The position numbers and the translations under genes were made by a program. From contig NZ_CP065037.1 in NCBI RefSeq assembly GCF_019924635.1, positions 4,177,858 through 4,241,857 of the forward strand: a stretch of DNA of 64,000 bases, in the 5' to 3' direction. The stretch comes from Leifsonia sp. ZF2019. Its GTDB lineage: Bacteria > Actinomycetota > Actinomycetes > Actinomycetales > Microbacteriaceae. The notes below the pieces were generated by a model. The model searched no databases. It had not been told where the DNA came from and worked only from the letters and a program-made list of their open reading frames with translations. Below, piece after piece: positions 36,089-44,755 of the stretch (position 1 is its first letter; the number at the start of each line of letters is the position of its first letter).

Positions 36089-37005
36089 CAGCAGATCCGC
36101 CGGCCGGGCTGGAGCAGCTCATCGTTCCACGGGGAGAGTGCCGGCGCGTCGTCTCGCCAGTAGTACTGCACGTCCTGGACCTGCCAGCCTTCGTAGATCT
36201 CCTCCCACGAATGGTCCGAGTGGTTGCTGAGCGAGCGCTCCTCGACGGGCTCCGACACCGGCTGGAATCGGATGTCGAGCGAGAGCCTGATCGTGTCCCT
36301 GGCGCTCGCAGGCACCGCACGATGCACGAGCAGGCTGGGGAAGGTCAGCACATCTCCCGCCTCGAACGCTCCGCCCACCCAATCGTCCTCGTCGCAGAGG
36401 ATCGCCTCGATGAGGCCCGCTCCCTCGGCGGGTGCGATCGGGATGTAGCCCTGCCGGTGGGATCCGCGGAGGACCGACAGAGGACCGCGCTCGAGCGGCG
36501 TGTCCGCGAGAGGAAACCAGGCCGTCCAGGTGTTCTGCGTCCCCTGGATGAGCGGGAAGTCCTGGTGCGCCGGGGTCGGGCGCAGTGCAGGATGCCCGGT
36601 CATCGCACGGACGATGTGGCGGGGATGCACGAAGACCTCGTCGTCGAAGAGGTCCCTGTAGAGCGCGAGCAGAGCCGGGTGATGGGGGAGCCTGTGCATG
36701 TCCTGCACTCGCTGGACGGCGACGTAGGCGCTCTCCGAGATCCCGATGTCCTGACGCATCAGGTCCGCAGGGATGGCGTCCACGTGCGCCCGGTCGACCG
36801 CGCCGCTCTCGGCGTCGACGAGCGACCCCTCGGTCACCAGGACCTCGGAGATCGCCCGCCGCACGCGTTCCACGTCCGCACGAGGCAGGAGCTGGCGGAA
36901 GAACAGGTAGCCGTCCTCGTCGGCGCGCCGGCGGAGGAGCTCGCCCGAACCGAGCAGATCGGTGGAGTCCCGGAAGGGGCGGAGGGAGGTGTCGTGTGAA
37001 GGCAT
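36088..37005 (-). CDS. Phytanoyl-CoA dioxygenase (PhyH) family oxygenase
   Basis: 305 aa. The Fe(II) site is visible as His147-x-Asp149 (AHQDF) and His228 (LVHRAVP), and Arg240 (TIRLSLD) is well placed for 2-oxoglutarate. PhyH-type enzymes hydroxylate small molecules using 2-oxoglutarate and O2. It is 95 bases downstream of an AraC gene and coupled to a GH78-type gene, so it may oxidise a sugar acid, glycoside or methylated sugar released by the operon's hydrolases (inference). Such pairings are found in several bacterial glycan loci but the substrate is not known. Confidence 0.8.
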   Translation of the reverse strand: MPSHDTSLRPFRDSTDLLGSGELLRRRADEDGYLFFRQLLPRADVERVRRAISEVLVTEGSLVDAESGAVDRAHVDAIPADLMRQDIGISESAYVAVQRVQDMHRLPHHPALLALYRDLFDDEVFVHPRHIVRAMTGHPALRPTPAHQDFPLIQGTQNTWTAWFPLADTPLERGPLSVLRGSHRQGYIPIAPAEGAGLIEAILCDEDDWVGGAFEAGDVLTFPSLLVHRAVPASARDTIRLSLDIRFQPVSEPVEERSLSNHSDHSWEEIYEGWQVQDVQYYWRDDAPALSPWNDELLQPGRRIC

Positions 37006-37100
37006 GAGGTAAAGCTAGGTCGGGCCGTCCGGCGACGGCATCGGGTATCGGATCACTATCTGGACTTTCGGCGCACGCATCCCGTCACGCACTCATCCCG

Positions 37101-37958
37101 TCACAGGGGTGCGATTCCTCGTGCGTATGCCCGCGGGGAGACGCCGAACACCCGCGAGAACACCCGCGAGAAGTACGCCGGGTCGGAATAGCCGACGACG
37201 CCGGCGACCTCGGTCACGCTGAGCCCCGTCTCGCTGAGGAGGCGGCCGGCGGCCGTCATCCGCCGCCCTTGGACATACGACTGCACGGGCATCCCGAAAT
37301 GCTTGGTGAACGCTCTCTCCGCCGTCGCGCGACTGCAGCCTCCGCGACGCGCGATGTCGTCGACCGTGAGCGAGCAGTCCAGGTTCTCGTCGATGAAGGC
37401 CGTCATCCGCCTCAGCATCGCAGGGAGCTGCGGCGCCGGGCCGGTCGTGGCGAGCCGCTCGGCCTCGTCGATCCCCAGCCGCCCGGCGCTGCGCAGTGCA
37501 GCATCGTCGCATTGGGGATCGCGCGCCAGATGCACCATGTACTCCACGTAGGCGGCCGCCTGGTCGTCCCGGTGTCGCGACACCGGTGCGGTCAGCGCTG
37601 CAAACGGTTCGAGGCCGTCGGGCCACGCGCGGTCCCGTGACGAGAAGAGCGTGTCGTCACGGTCGTGGGCTGCGCGTCGCACGATCGGTTCGGTCGTCGT
37701 GTGCCAGGGAAGCAGGTGAGCGGCGGCGACCGTGAACGGCTCCCGAGCGTCGGCGGTGTACGAGATCGCGTGGCCCCACGGCAGGCGGACGATGCTTCCC
37801 GGGTGGAGGCGGAGCTCCTGGACACCGGAACGAATCGTTCCCGCCCCCGAAAGGCACAGCACCAGGCAGACGCTGGCCACGTGGGCGTGGCGGATGCGTT
37901 CGCCCGACCCGAACTGATAACGGTTCGCCTGGACGAGCACGGGGCCGCCCTCGCTCAT
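37101..37958 (-). CDS. AraC family transcriptional regulator
   Basis: 285 aa. An N-terminal cupin-like sugar-sensing domain (PWGHAISYTA region, His/Glu-rich) precedes a C-terminal double helix-turn-helix (DDIARRGGCSRATAERAF; VVGYSDPAYFSRVF; GVSPRAYARG). ATG 37958 overlaps the TGA of the hydrolase gene (ATGA), so it is co-expressed with it. It is positioned to activate the downstream PhyH and GH78-type genes in response to a released sugar. Confidence 0.87.
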   Translation of the reverse strand: MSEGGPVLVQANRYQFGSGERIRHAHVASVCLVLCLSGAGTIRSGVQELRLHPGSIVRLPWGHAISYTADAREPFTVAAAHLLPWHTTTEPIVRRAAHDRDDTLFSSRDRAWPDGLEPFAALTAPVSRHRDDQAAAYVEYMVHLARDPQCDDAALRSAGRLGIDEAERLATTGPAPQLPAMLRRMTAFIDENLDCSLTVDDIARRGGCSRATAERAFTKHFGMPVQSYVQGRRMTAAGRLLSETGLSVTEVAGVVGYSDPAYFSRVFSRVFGVSPRAYARGIAPL

Positions 37959-40900
37959 CCCGTGACGGTCACCTGCCCGAGTTGCGGGTTCCAGCTGTTG
38001 AGGCCCCCGGTGGGAAACACCACCCGCAGGTAGTTCGTGCCCGGGGGCAGAGCGGCGAGGGAGTACACACGCTTGGTCCAATTGCCGCTGTTGATGAGGG
38101 AGTCGGCGTGGCTGGCACCCGCGTAGGCGGACCACGTCAGGCCGTCCGCCGACGTGAAGAACGTGAAGTCGGCGATGGTCTCCTGGTCGGTGCCGAACAG
38201 CCCGGTGACCGTCGCGCTCGTCGCCCCCAGCTTCCGATAGTCGATGCTCTGCGGGTCGGTCCTGGTGGTGCGCATGGCCCGGCTGGTGTCGCCGAGCGCG
38301 GATGCGTTGCTCGTATCGAACGACAGGCCGGCGGTGTGGGTGTTGGCGAGATACCAGTTGTCCAGGTTGTCCGTCAGAGTGGTCGGAGTCGACGTCGGCG
38401 ACCCCACCACAGTGGCGTTCGAGATCTCGTAGAAGACGACGCCGTGTTGCGCGACGGTGTCCGACAGGCTGATCTGGCCGCCGCTCGGGACGACCGTGGT
38501 CGATGTGCTGGACAGCGCAGCGAGCGACCGATACGTCGGCACACGGGAGTACCAGTAGTCCTTGTCGGCCTGCACGGTCATCAGAGAAGGCACCGTCAGC
38601 GACTGGGGGGACCAGCCGAGGTAGGTGACGTTGGAGACCCCGTGACTCGCGCGGTCCGCCGACCAGGTCGGCCAGAAGTTGGCATGCGTGTCGTCGACGA
38701 CCCATTTGGTGACCGTCACCGACGATCCGGACGCGGGCGCGATGTTCTTCACCGTGAGGGAGACGCTCTCCGCTCCCGAGGCGGATGGGGACGGATTGTG
38801 GTTGAACTCCATCACATGGATCTTGTTGGTGGCGGGGTTGTAGCCGGCCATCGAGTCCACGATATTGCTCGGGTCGGACGCTGAGCCGGAGCGGGCCACA
38901 TCGGCTCTCGCATCTCCCACCATCTTCTGCGCGAGGTTGTCGAGGTGCGAGGAGACACCATCGACACCTCCCCAGATCTTCTCGGTGTTGAGCGCCCACC
39001 GCGACCAGTCTCGGATCCCGAGGTCGTTGAGCTTCTTGAACACCAGCGCGTCGAACGAGCCTTCATAGGAGGATCCGAGGATGTTGTTCGAGATGAAGCG
39101 GGAGTCCTGGTCGAAACCGATCCCGCCCTCTGCGACGCCGTAGGTCAGGCCGGTCAGACCGTCGAGGAGGGCGCGCGCGCGGATCCGCTCGATCGAGACC
39201 GCCAGTGACCGGGCTCCTCCCGCCGACGTCTCCAATTGCCCGGTGTTGCCGGGGCTGCCCTCGTAGTACGAGAAGTCGATGTAGTTGATCGCTGTCCCTG
39301 TGGCGCCGGTCTTGTAGTTGGTGCCGGAGGCCACGTGGTCGATGAAGTCGGCCGGGTTCCAGAGTCCGTCCGTCTGGTTCATCATGTGCACCCCGACCTT
39401 CACATTCGCCGCCCCGAGGGAGGCTTGAAGTGCTGCGACCGTGTAGTCGTAGAGCCTGAAGAACGCGGTCTCGGTGCTGGCAGCGGTTCCATCCGCGGCC
39501 TCGAACCAGCTGGAGTTCTCGATCTCCGGCGTCATGCCCCAGGTCCAGGTCTTGACCTGTGCGATCCCGAACTCGGCGACCATCGCATCCGCGATCGCCT
39601 TGATGTAGGCGTAGTAGGCGTCGTAGTCGTCCGGGGGACGGATGTTCGTGCCGAACGCTCCGACGACCGGGACCGCTGTGAACTTCATCGGGACGTTGGC
39701 GAGGCGGATCTTCGGCGTCAACCCTTGGCCGATGATGTTGTGAACGGCTGTGATGAGCGAACTGAAATCGTAGTCCGTCAGGGTGTTGCGGTCCTGGGGG
39801 TTCTTGAAGAGATCGCGTGTGGTCGTGGCGCCCGGGAATCCGTCGTAGTTGTTGGTCCGCTGCGCGCGGCTGGCGTCGCCGAGGGCGGCGGCGTTCTGCG
39901 TGTCGAACGAGAGACCGGAGGTGTGATAGTAGCTGGCGCCCCAGTCGGAGAGGTCGTCGGTGTAACTGCTGCCACCCGTGACGACCACCTTTGCGAGCTG
40001 CGGGTTCCAGCTGTTCAGACCCCCGGTGGGGAAGGTCACTCGGACGAAGTTCGTGCCGCTCGGCAGGCTCGAGAGGGAATACACCCGTTTCGTCCAGAGC
40101 CCGCTGTTGATCGGAGAGTCGACGTTGGTCCAGTTCACGAGCTGCGTCCACGTCGCGTTGTCGGGCGATGCGAAGAAGGTGAGGTCGTCGATGTTCTCCT
40201 GCGACGACGAGAACAAGGCGGTCGCCTGGATCGCGCTCATCCCCGTGGACCGGTAGGTGATCGACTCGGCCGGGGTGTACTGATCTTTGACCGTCCGCAT
40301 CAACCGGCTGGTATCACCCAGGACCCCCGCATTCGCCGTGTCGAACGCGAGCCCCTTCGTGTGGTCACTCACCTTGGACCAGTCGTCGAGGGTGTCGGTG
40401 ATATTCGTCGCTGCTGTGATCGAGACGCTTCCGAGTTGCGGGTTGTAAGCGTTCGCTCCTCCGGTCGGAAAAGCGATACGGAACGCGGTGCTTCCGGATG
40501 GGATGGCGGACAAGGTGTATACGCGCTTGGTCCACGCGTTCCCGGCGATGAGGGTGTCCGACTCGGCGACCGACGTCACTTGCCGGTCTCCCTGCGTCGT
40601 CGTTACCCAGAACTTCAGATCGCTCGCCGGCTCCACGCTGGTCTGGAACAGCGCCGTCACCGATCCGCCGGTCATGTTCGACGCGAGGTAGGTCAGGGTT
40701 TCGGCCTTGCTCGTGTATCCACCGCCCGTGGCGCTGAAAAGATCGGCGGTCGTGATCGAGGGATAGTTCGTCGCGAAGTAGTTCGACGGCTGTCCCTCAG
40801 CGGCGCTCGTCCAGTCATCGCGGTACGCCCAGCTCGTCAGCGTATTGGAGAGCGTGGTCACCGTCGAGCCGCGCCGTGCCGGGTCGACGGTGAAGGAGGT

Positions 40901-40999
40901 CGACCCGGCGGCACTGGCTCCGGCGACTGGAACGGCGACGGCCGCCGCGATGAATACGGATGCGGTCACGGCCGCGATGATCCGTGCTGCTGTTCTCAC
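37955..40999 (-). CDS. Secreted modular glycoside hydrolase (clan-A-like) with three repeated sandwich modules
   Basis: 1014 aa. GTG 40999 has GAGGA 7 bases upstream and begins a signal peptide (residues 1-~32, cleavage near GASA-A). Three homologous ~140-residue modules, at about 60-196, 202-342 and 876-1014, share WTKRVYSL..LP..TN and FPTGG..SWNPQL; each looks like a discoidin/CBM-type sandwich. The core (~345-790) resembles a TIM barrel of the GH39/GH5 group: Glu492 in GMTPEIENS fits the acid/base and Glu624 in GVAEGGIGF the nucleophile (spacing 132). Secreted exo- or endo-acting hydrolysis of a plant or fungal polymer is likely. No exact family was recognised. It starts an operon with AraC, PhyH and GH78-type genes. 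Confidence 0.65.
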   Translation of the reverse strand: MRTAARIIAAVTASVFIAAAVAVPVAGASAAGSTSFTVDPARRGSTVTTLSNTLTSWAYRDDWTSAAEGQPSNYFATNYPSITTADLFSATGGGYTSKAETLTYLASNMTGGSVTALFQTSVEPASDLKFWVTTTQGDRQVTSVAESDTLIAGNAWTKRVYTLSAIPSGSTAFRIAFPTGGANAYNPQLGSVSITAATNITDTLDDWSKVSDHTKGLAFDTANAGVLGDTSRLMRTVKDQYTPAESITYRSTGMSAIQATALFSSSQENIDDLTFFASPDNATWTQLVNWTNVDSPINSGLWTKRVYSLSSLPSGTNFVRVTFPTGGLNSWNPQLAKVVVTGGSSYTDDLSDWGASYYHTSGLSFDTQNAAALGDASRAQRTNNYDGFPGATTTRDLFKNPQDRNTLTDYDFSSLITAVHNIIGQGLTPKIRLANVPMKFTAVPVVGAFGTNIRPPDDYDAYYAYIKAIADAMVAEFGIAQVKTWTWGMTPEIENSSWFEAADGTAASTETAFFRLYDYTVAALQASLGAANVKVGVHMMNQTDGLWNPADFIDHVASGTNYKTGATGTAINYIDFSYYEGSPGNTGQLETSAGGARSLAVSIERIRARALLDGLTGLTYGVAEGGIGFDQDSRFISNNILGSSYEGSFDALVFKKLNDLGIRDWSRWALNTEKIWGGVDGVSSHLDNLAQKMVGDARADVARSGSASDPSNIVDSMAGYNPATNKIHVMEFNHNPSPSASGAESVSLTVKNIAPASGSSVTVTKWVVDDTHANFWPTWSADRASHGVSNVTYLGWSPQSLTVPSLMTVQADKDYWYSRVPTYRSLAALSSTSTTVVPSGGQISLSDTVAQHGVVFYEISNATVVGSPTSTPTTLTDNLDNWYLANTHTAGLSFDTSNASALGDTSRAMRTTRTDPQSIDYRKLGATSATVTGLFGTDQETIADFTFFTSADGLTWSAYAGASHADSLINSGNWTKRVYSLAALPPGTNYLRVVFPTGGLNSWNPQLGQVTVTG

Positions 41000-41071
41000 T
41001 TCGATCGTCCTCTTCTCTCGAACCGCTCTGTTCCAGGGAATCGCAGGGAGACTCTGCGGTCTCTTCTCGTG

Positions 41072-41100
41072 AGGATAGCGACTTGCGAACCGGTTCGCAA
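41072..41100 (-). promoter_or_regulatory. Promoter with perfect LacI-type operator for the 1014-aa hydrolase operon
   Basis: On the minus strand: -35 TTGCGA (41100-41095), 17-base spacer, -10 TATCCT (41077-41072). The perfect 18-bp palindrome TTGCGAACCGGTTCGCAA (41083-41100) covers the -35 and spacer. The -35 and operator layout are the same as for the ABC operon 11 kb away. Confidence 0.8.
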
Positions 41101-41220
41101 TCGAAAGCAAGAGTGTCTAGGCTCGCTAAGTCCCGCGGATAGAAAACGGTTCTAATGCCCTAGACCGCGAGTCCCGTCGGATCCCGAAGGACCCTCCGGT
41201 CAGGCCTATAGGATCTGCGT

Positions 41221-42051
41221 ATGGTTCGTCCTCGCGCGTACGCCGACCTGCGTGAGCCCACGCCGATCGCACAACCGGTGCCGGCGCGCAGGGCGCCGCT
41301 GTGGCTGCGTCCGTTCGGATACGCCCTCGCGACGGCCGTATGGTTCCTGCTGTTCCTGATCTGCGGCGGCATCATGGTCTTCGCACTCCCGGCCGCGATG
41401 AGCGGGACGCTGGATGGCCAGGGTCTCCTGCACGCGAGGATGTTCCAGCCCTCCGACTGGCCGGTGACCGTCGCGGTCATCGCGATCGCCGTCGTCCCGG
41501 TCTTCGGATCGCTCACCTACCTGTTGCTGGCCGGAACCCTCGGTGTCTTCCTGTCCGCGCTCACACTGCTCGGGCGCAGCCTCCATCCGCGCTATGCGGA
41601 CGAGCGGCTGTCCCTCTCGATCTGGAGCAGGGGCGAGACCATCGGACCGCCTCCGACCGCGCTGACCGGGACCTCGCTGTCCCTGGTCCCGATCCGAATG
41701 ACCCGATGGTCGAAGATCGCGACGATCATCTCGTTCAACGGGTTCATCCCGAACTCGAACATGTTCGTCCTTGGAACCGTCTGGGGTTACGGCTACTTCT
41801 TCACCGTCACCTGGCTCCTCTGGCCGGCCAGCGGCACGGCAGCAGTCATCTGCGGGATCGCCTCCCTCGCGATCGCACTGGCCCTGTGCTGGATGGCGTG
41901 GCACCGGCGCCACCGGTTTCCCGACGTCATGCCGGGCACTCTCCAGGACACCGCCTACGCGACGTCCTGGCCGAACTCACGCGGCACGAAGGCCAGTGGA
42001 CGCACAACCAAGCGGAAGCCTGCGTCGCGAGCCACCTCGCGCCGCAGCTGA
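41221..42051 (+). CDS. Membrane protein of unknown function
   Basis: 276 aa. About four hydrophobic segments (residues ~32-55, ~78-105, ~190-205 and ~208-225) with a strongly basic Arg/Lys-rich C-terminal tail. A -10-like TATAGGAT lies just 13 bases before ATG 41221 and there is no ribosome-binding site, so a leaderless message is likely. No family recognised. Convergent with the alpha/beta-hydrolase gene. Confidence 0.6.
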   Translation: MVRPRAYADLREPTPIAQPVPARRAPLWLRPFGYALATAVWFLLFLICGGIMVFALPAAMSGTLDGQGLLHARMFQPSDWPVTVAVIAIAVVPVFGSLTYLLLAGTLGVFLSALTLLGRSLHPRYADERLSLSIWSRGETIGPPPTALTGTSLSLVPIRMTRWSKIATIISFNGFIPNSNMFVLGTVWGYGYFFTVTWLLWPASGTAAVICGIASLAIALALCWMAWHRRHRFPDVMPGTLQDTAYATSWPNSRGTKASGRTTKRKPASRATSRRS

Positions 42052-42113
42052 ATGATCTCGGCGGCCTCGTCGCGCGGCACCGTGATCTCTCGCTATCCGC
42101 GTCTGAGGTCACC

Positions 42114-42851
42114 TCAGGGCGAGTGGATCGCGAGGAGTGCTTCCGCGAAGCGGGTCGGGTGTTCCAGCATGATCATGTGGCCGGCGCCGCGAACGATGTC
42201 GAACGTTGCGGCGTCTCTGAGCGCCCATTCCGGGACATGCCACGCGTTCCTGCTCCGTTCGCCCGCAACGAGGTGCACCGGCGTGGCGGCGAACACGCGT
42301 TGCAGAGTTCGTTGCCACTCCTGGCCACCCGTCGTCTCGACGACGGAGCGTGCGGATTCCCACACCGTCCGCCAGGGCTGGTAGGAGAGCGCCTGCCGGG
42401 CGGTGGCGACGAGGTCGGCCGTCGGGATGATCCCGTCTCCGGTCAGGAAACCCTCCGGGTCCGTCAGGCGCGTGTTGATCGTTGCGCGGGCGGTGTTCTC
42501 GTCGAGCGTCGCGATCGACCGTGACCAGAAGGCGTCGTCAAGCGTGAAGTTCCCTTCGACGCTCGTCACACTCGCGACCCGTTCGGGGTGTGCGTCGGCG
42601 TAGAGGAAGGCGAGTACCCCGCCGATCGAGTGCGCCACCAGGTGCACAGGATCCGGCGGATACACCCGGTCGATGTGCGCCCGCAGGGCTGCGACTTGCC
42701 CTTCTGTCGTTACGGTGCCTGCTGTTCCGCCGTATCCGATCAGATCGGGGGCGGAGCAGGGGGCAGGTCGCAGGGCGTCGAACACGGCCTGGTCGGCGAA
42801 CGACCCGAAGAGGCCGTGCACGAACACGAAGGGCGTCGGTTGCGGCGTCAT
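42114..42851 (-). CDS. Alpha/beta hydrolase
   Basis: 245 aa. VFVHGLFGS starts the fold with the HG oxyanion region; VAHSIGG is the nucleophile elbow (a GHSxG variant with Ala) with the catalytic Ser; GAGHMIM near the C-terminus provides the His. It hydrolyses an unknown ester or related bond. It lies 18 bases downstream of dnaB on the same strand, so read-through expression is possible, though the link is probably not functional. Confidence 0.82.
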   Translation of the reverse strand: MTPQPTPFVFVHGLFGSFADQAVFDALRPAPCSAPDLIGYGGTAGTVTTEGQVAALRAHIDRVYPPDPVHLVAHSIGGVLAFLYADAHPERVASVTSVEGNFTLDDAFWSRSIATLDENTARATINTRLTDPEGFLTGDGIIPTADLVATARQALSYQPWRTVWESARSVVETTGGQEWQRTLQRVFAATPVHLVAGERSRNAWHVPEWALRDAATFDIVRGAGHMIMLEHPTRFAEALLAIHSP

Positions 42852-42869
42852 ACCCCCAATTCTGGTCGA

Positions 42870-44246
42870 CTAGACCGGAGCCATGTCCGTGAAGCGGGAG
42901 TACATGCCCTGGAAGGCGACGGTGACGGTCTTGGTGGGGCCGTTTCGGTGCTTGGCGACGATGAGGTCGGCCTCGCCGGCGCGGGGGTTGTCCTTCTCGT
43001 AGGCGGATTCGCGGTGGAGGAGGATGACCATGTCGGCGTCCTGCTCGATGGAGCCGGACTCGCGGAGGTCACTCAGGGCGGGGAGCTTGTCGGCGCGCTG
43101 CTCGGGACCGCGGTTCAGCTGCGAGAGGGCGATGACGGGCACCTGGAGTTCCTTGGCGAGGAGCTTGAGGGCGCGGGAGAACTCGCTGACCTCCTGCTGG
43201 CGGCTCTCGACGCGCTTTCCGCTCGTCATGAGCTGAAGGTAGTCGATGACGACCATCTTGAGTCCGACGCGCTGCTTGAGTCGGCGGCACTTGGCGCGGA
43301 TCTCGACAAGCGTCATGTTCGGGCTGTCGTCGATGTAGAGCGGAGCGTCGTTGATGCGGCCGCGGGTCGCGGCGATGGTGGTCCAATCGCGGTTGTCGAC
43401 CGTTCCCTTGCGCATGTGCTGGAGGGGGACGGTCGCCTCCGCCGAGAGGAGGCGCATCGCGATCTCGCTCCGCCCCATCTCGAGGGAGAAGAAGATCGTG
43501 GGGAGGTCGTGCTTGATCGCGGCGGCGCGCGCGAAGTCGAGGGCGAGGGTCGACTTTCCGAGCGCGGGTCGCGCGGCGACGATCACCATCTGGCCGGGGT
43601 GCAGGCCGTTCGTCAGCTCGTCGAGCTCGGTGAACCCGGTCGGGACGCCGGTCATCGACCCGTCCTTGTGCTTGGCCGCCTCGATCTCGTCGATGGCGAC
43701 GGTGACGGCCTCCGTCAGCGGGACGTAGTCCTCCGCCTCCTGCGCACCCGTCACGGAGTAGATCTCCGCCTGCGCGTTGTTGACGAGGTCGAGCACCTCT
43801 CCCTCGGCCTTGTAGCCCATCTGCGTGATGCGGGTGCCCGCCTCGACCAGTCGGCGCAGGAGCGCTTTCTCGGTGACGATATTGGCGTAGTACCCGGCGT
43901 TGGCGGCGGTCGGCACGAGGCTGGTCAGTGTGTGGAGGTACTCGGCCCCGCCGGCGCGCGAGAGCTCGCCGAGCTTGGTGAGCTCGTCCGTGACGGTGAT
44001 GACGTCCGTCGGCTCGCCATGCGAGTAGAGAGACAGGATCGCGTCGTAGATGATCTCGTGCTTGGGAATGTAGAAGTCCGTACCGCGCACGACCTCGACC
44101 ACGTCGGCGACGGCGTCCTTGCTGAGCAGCATGCCGCCGAGGGCGCTCTGCTCGGCGAGGAGGTCATGCGGGGGAGTGCGCTCCGCGTTCCGCGGCTCGG
44201 TCGCGGGGGCGCCGCCGTCGGCGAGGCCGATGTGAGCGATCGACAC
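42870..44246 (-). CDS. dnaB: Replicative DNA helicase DnaB
   Basis: 458 aa hexameric helicase that unwinds DNA ahead of the replisome. The N-terminal helical domain starts with PHDLLAEQSALGGMLLS. The RecA-like ATPase has Walker A in ARPALGKSTLA, Walker B in KMVVIDYLQLM, and the DnaB motif LRESGSIEQDAD. There is no intein. GTG 44246 has GAGGAG 5 bases upstream; an in-frame GTG at 44252 directly abuts the site. It follows the rpsF-ssb-rpsR-rplI group on the same strand but is separated by a hairpin and 510 bases containing DnaA-box-like sequences. Confidence 0.95.
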   Translation of the reverse strand: MSIAHIGLADGGAPATEPRNAERTPPHDLLAEQSALGGMLLSKDAVADVVEVVRGTDFYIPKHEIIYDAILSLYSHGEPTDVITVTDELTKLGELSRAGGAEYLHTLTSLVPTAANAGYYANIVTEKALLRRLVEAGTRITQMGYKAEGEVLDLVNNAQAEIYSVTGAQEAEDYVPLTEAVTVAIDEIEAAKHKDGSMTGVPTGFTELDELTNGLHPGQMVIVAARPALGKSTLALDFARAAAIKHDLPTIFFSLEMGRSEIAMRLLSAEATVPLQHMRKGTVDNRDWTTIAATRGRINDAPLYIDDSPNMTLVEIRAKCRRLKQRVGLKMVVIDYLQLMTSGKRVESRQQEVSEFSRALKLLAKELQVPVIALSQLNRGPEQRADKLPALSDLRESGSIEQDADMVILLHRESAYEKDNPRAGEADLIVAKHRNGPTKTVTVAFQGMYSRFTDMAPV

Positions 44247-44465
44247 GTGCACTCCTCTTCTCTGCCGCTGTCCACGCACGCGTGGACACGTCTCAGCTTC
44301 GCCGCCCGGTGCGGCTCCGGGTGCAGGCTCGCCGCGGATGTCGCGACCGGATCCTGCGGCTCGCGGATCTCGCGCCGCAGTCCGATCGTCCTGCCGACCA
44401 CCGACAGAACCGGTCCATCCGGCGGGCGATCCATCGGCGTCGCTTCACCCTACGAACCCGGTGGT

Positions 44466-44558
44466 TCATCCACAACTCAGCCTGTGGATAACTATGTGAA
44501 GAAACTGCGCGAAACGCCGCGGAGCTTGTGCAGAACATGTGGGAAAAACTGTGGAGAG
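44466..44558. other. Cluster of DnaA-box-like sequences upstream of dnaB
   Basis: A perfect DnaA box (TGTGGATAA, i.e. TTATCCACA on the minus strand) lies at 44483-44491, with a near match TCATCCACA at 44466-44474. Looser TGTGG motifs occur at 44538-44546 and 44550-44558. This 510-base gap (44247-44755) is AT-richer than its surroundings and has no convincing gene. The boxes may link dnaB expression to DnaA, or titrate DnaA. Confidence 0.5.
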
Positions 44559-44707
44559 GGAAGATATTTCTCTGAGGAAATAGGCCCTGACCAGCCCTTA
44601 ATCTTTCCCCAGGGTGTGTGTAAAAACTACTTCGTTCGCTGTGGTGTTTGCTGTGGCCCGGGCGAGTCGACCTGTGTACAAGACCGGTGAAAATCTCCCT
44701 TAACGAG

Positions 44708-44739
44708 GTGTAGCGGCGGGCCACCGCCCGCCGCTACAC
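44708..44739. terminator. 14-bp hairpin between rplI and dnaB
   Basis: GTGTAGCGGCGGGC (44708-44721) pairs perfectly with GCCCGCCGCTACAC (44726-44739) around a CACC loop. It lies 17 bases past the rplI stop codon. On the minus strand no T-run follows, but an A-run precedes it; read on the plus strand the hairpin is followed by GACTCTTTTT. It may terminate in either direction or stabilise the rplI mRNA 3' end. Confidence 0.6.
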
Positions 44740-44755
44740 TGACTCTTTTTCGCGC

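Noticed and set aside
41142..41152. GAAAACGGTTC as a further LacI operator
   Set aside because: It has two mismatches to the palindrome core and lies upstream of the promoter; probably chance, although an auxiliary site cannot be excluded.
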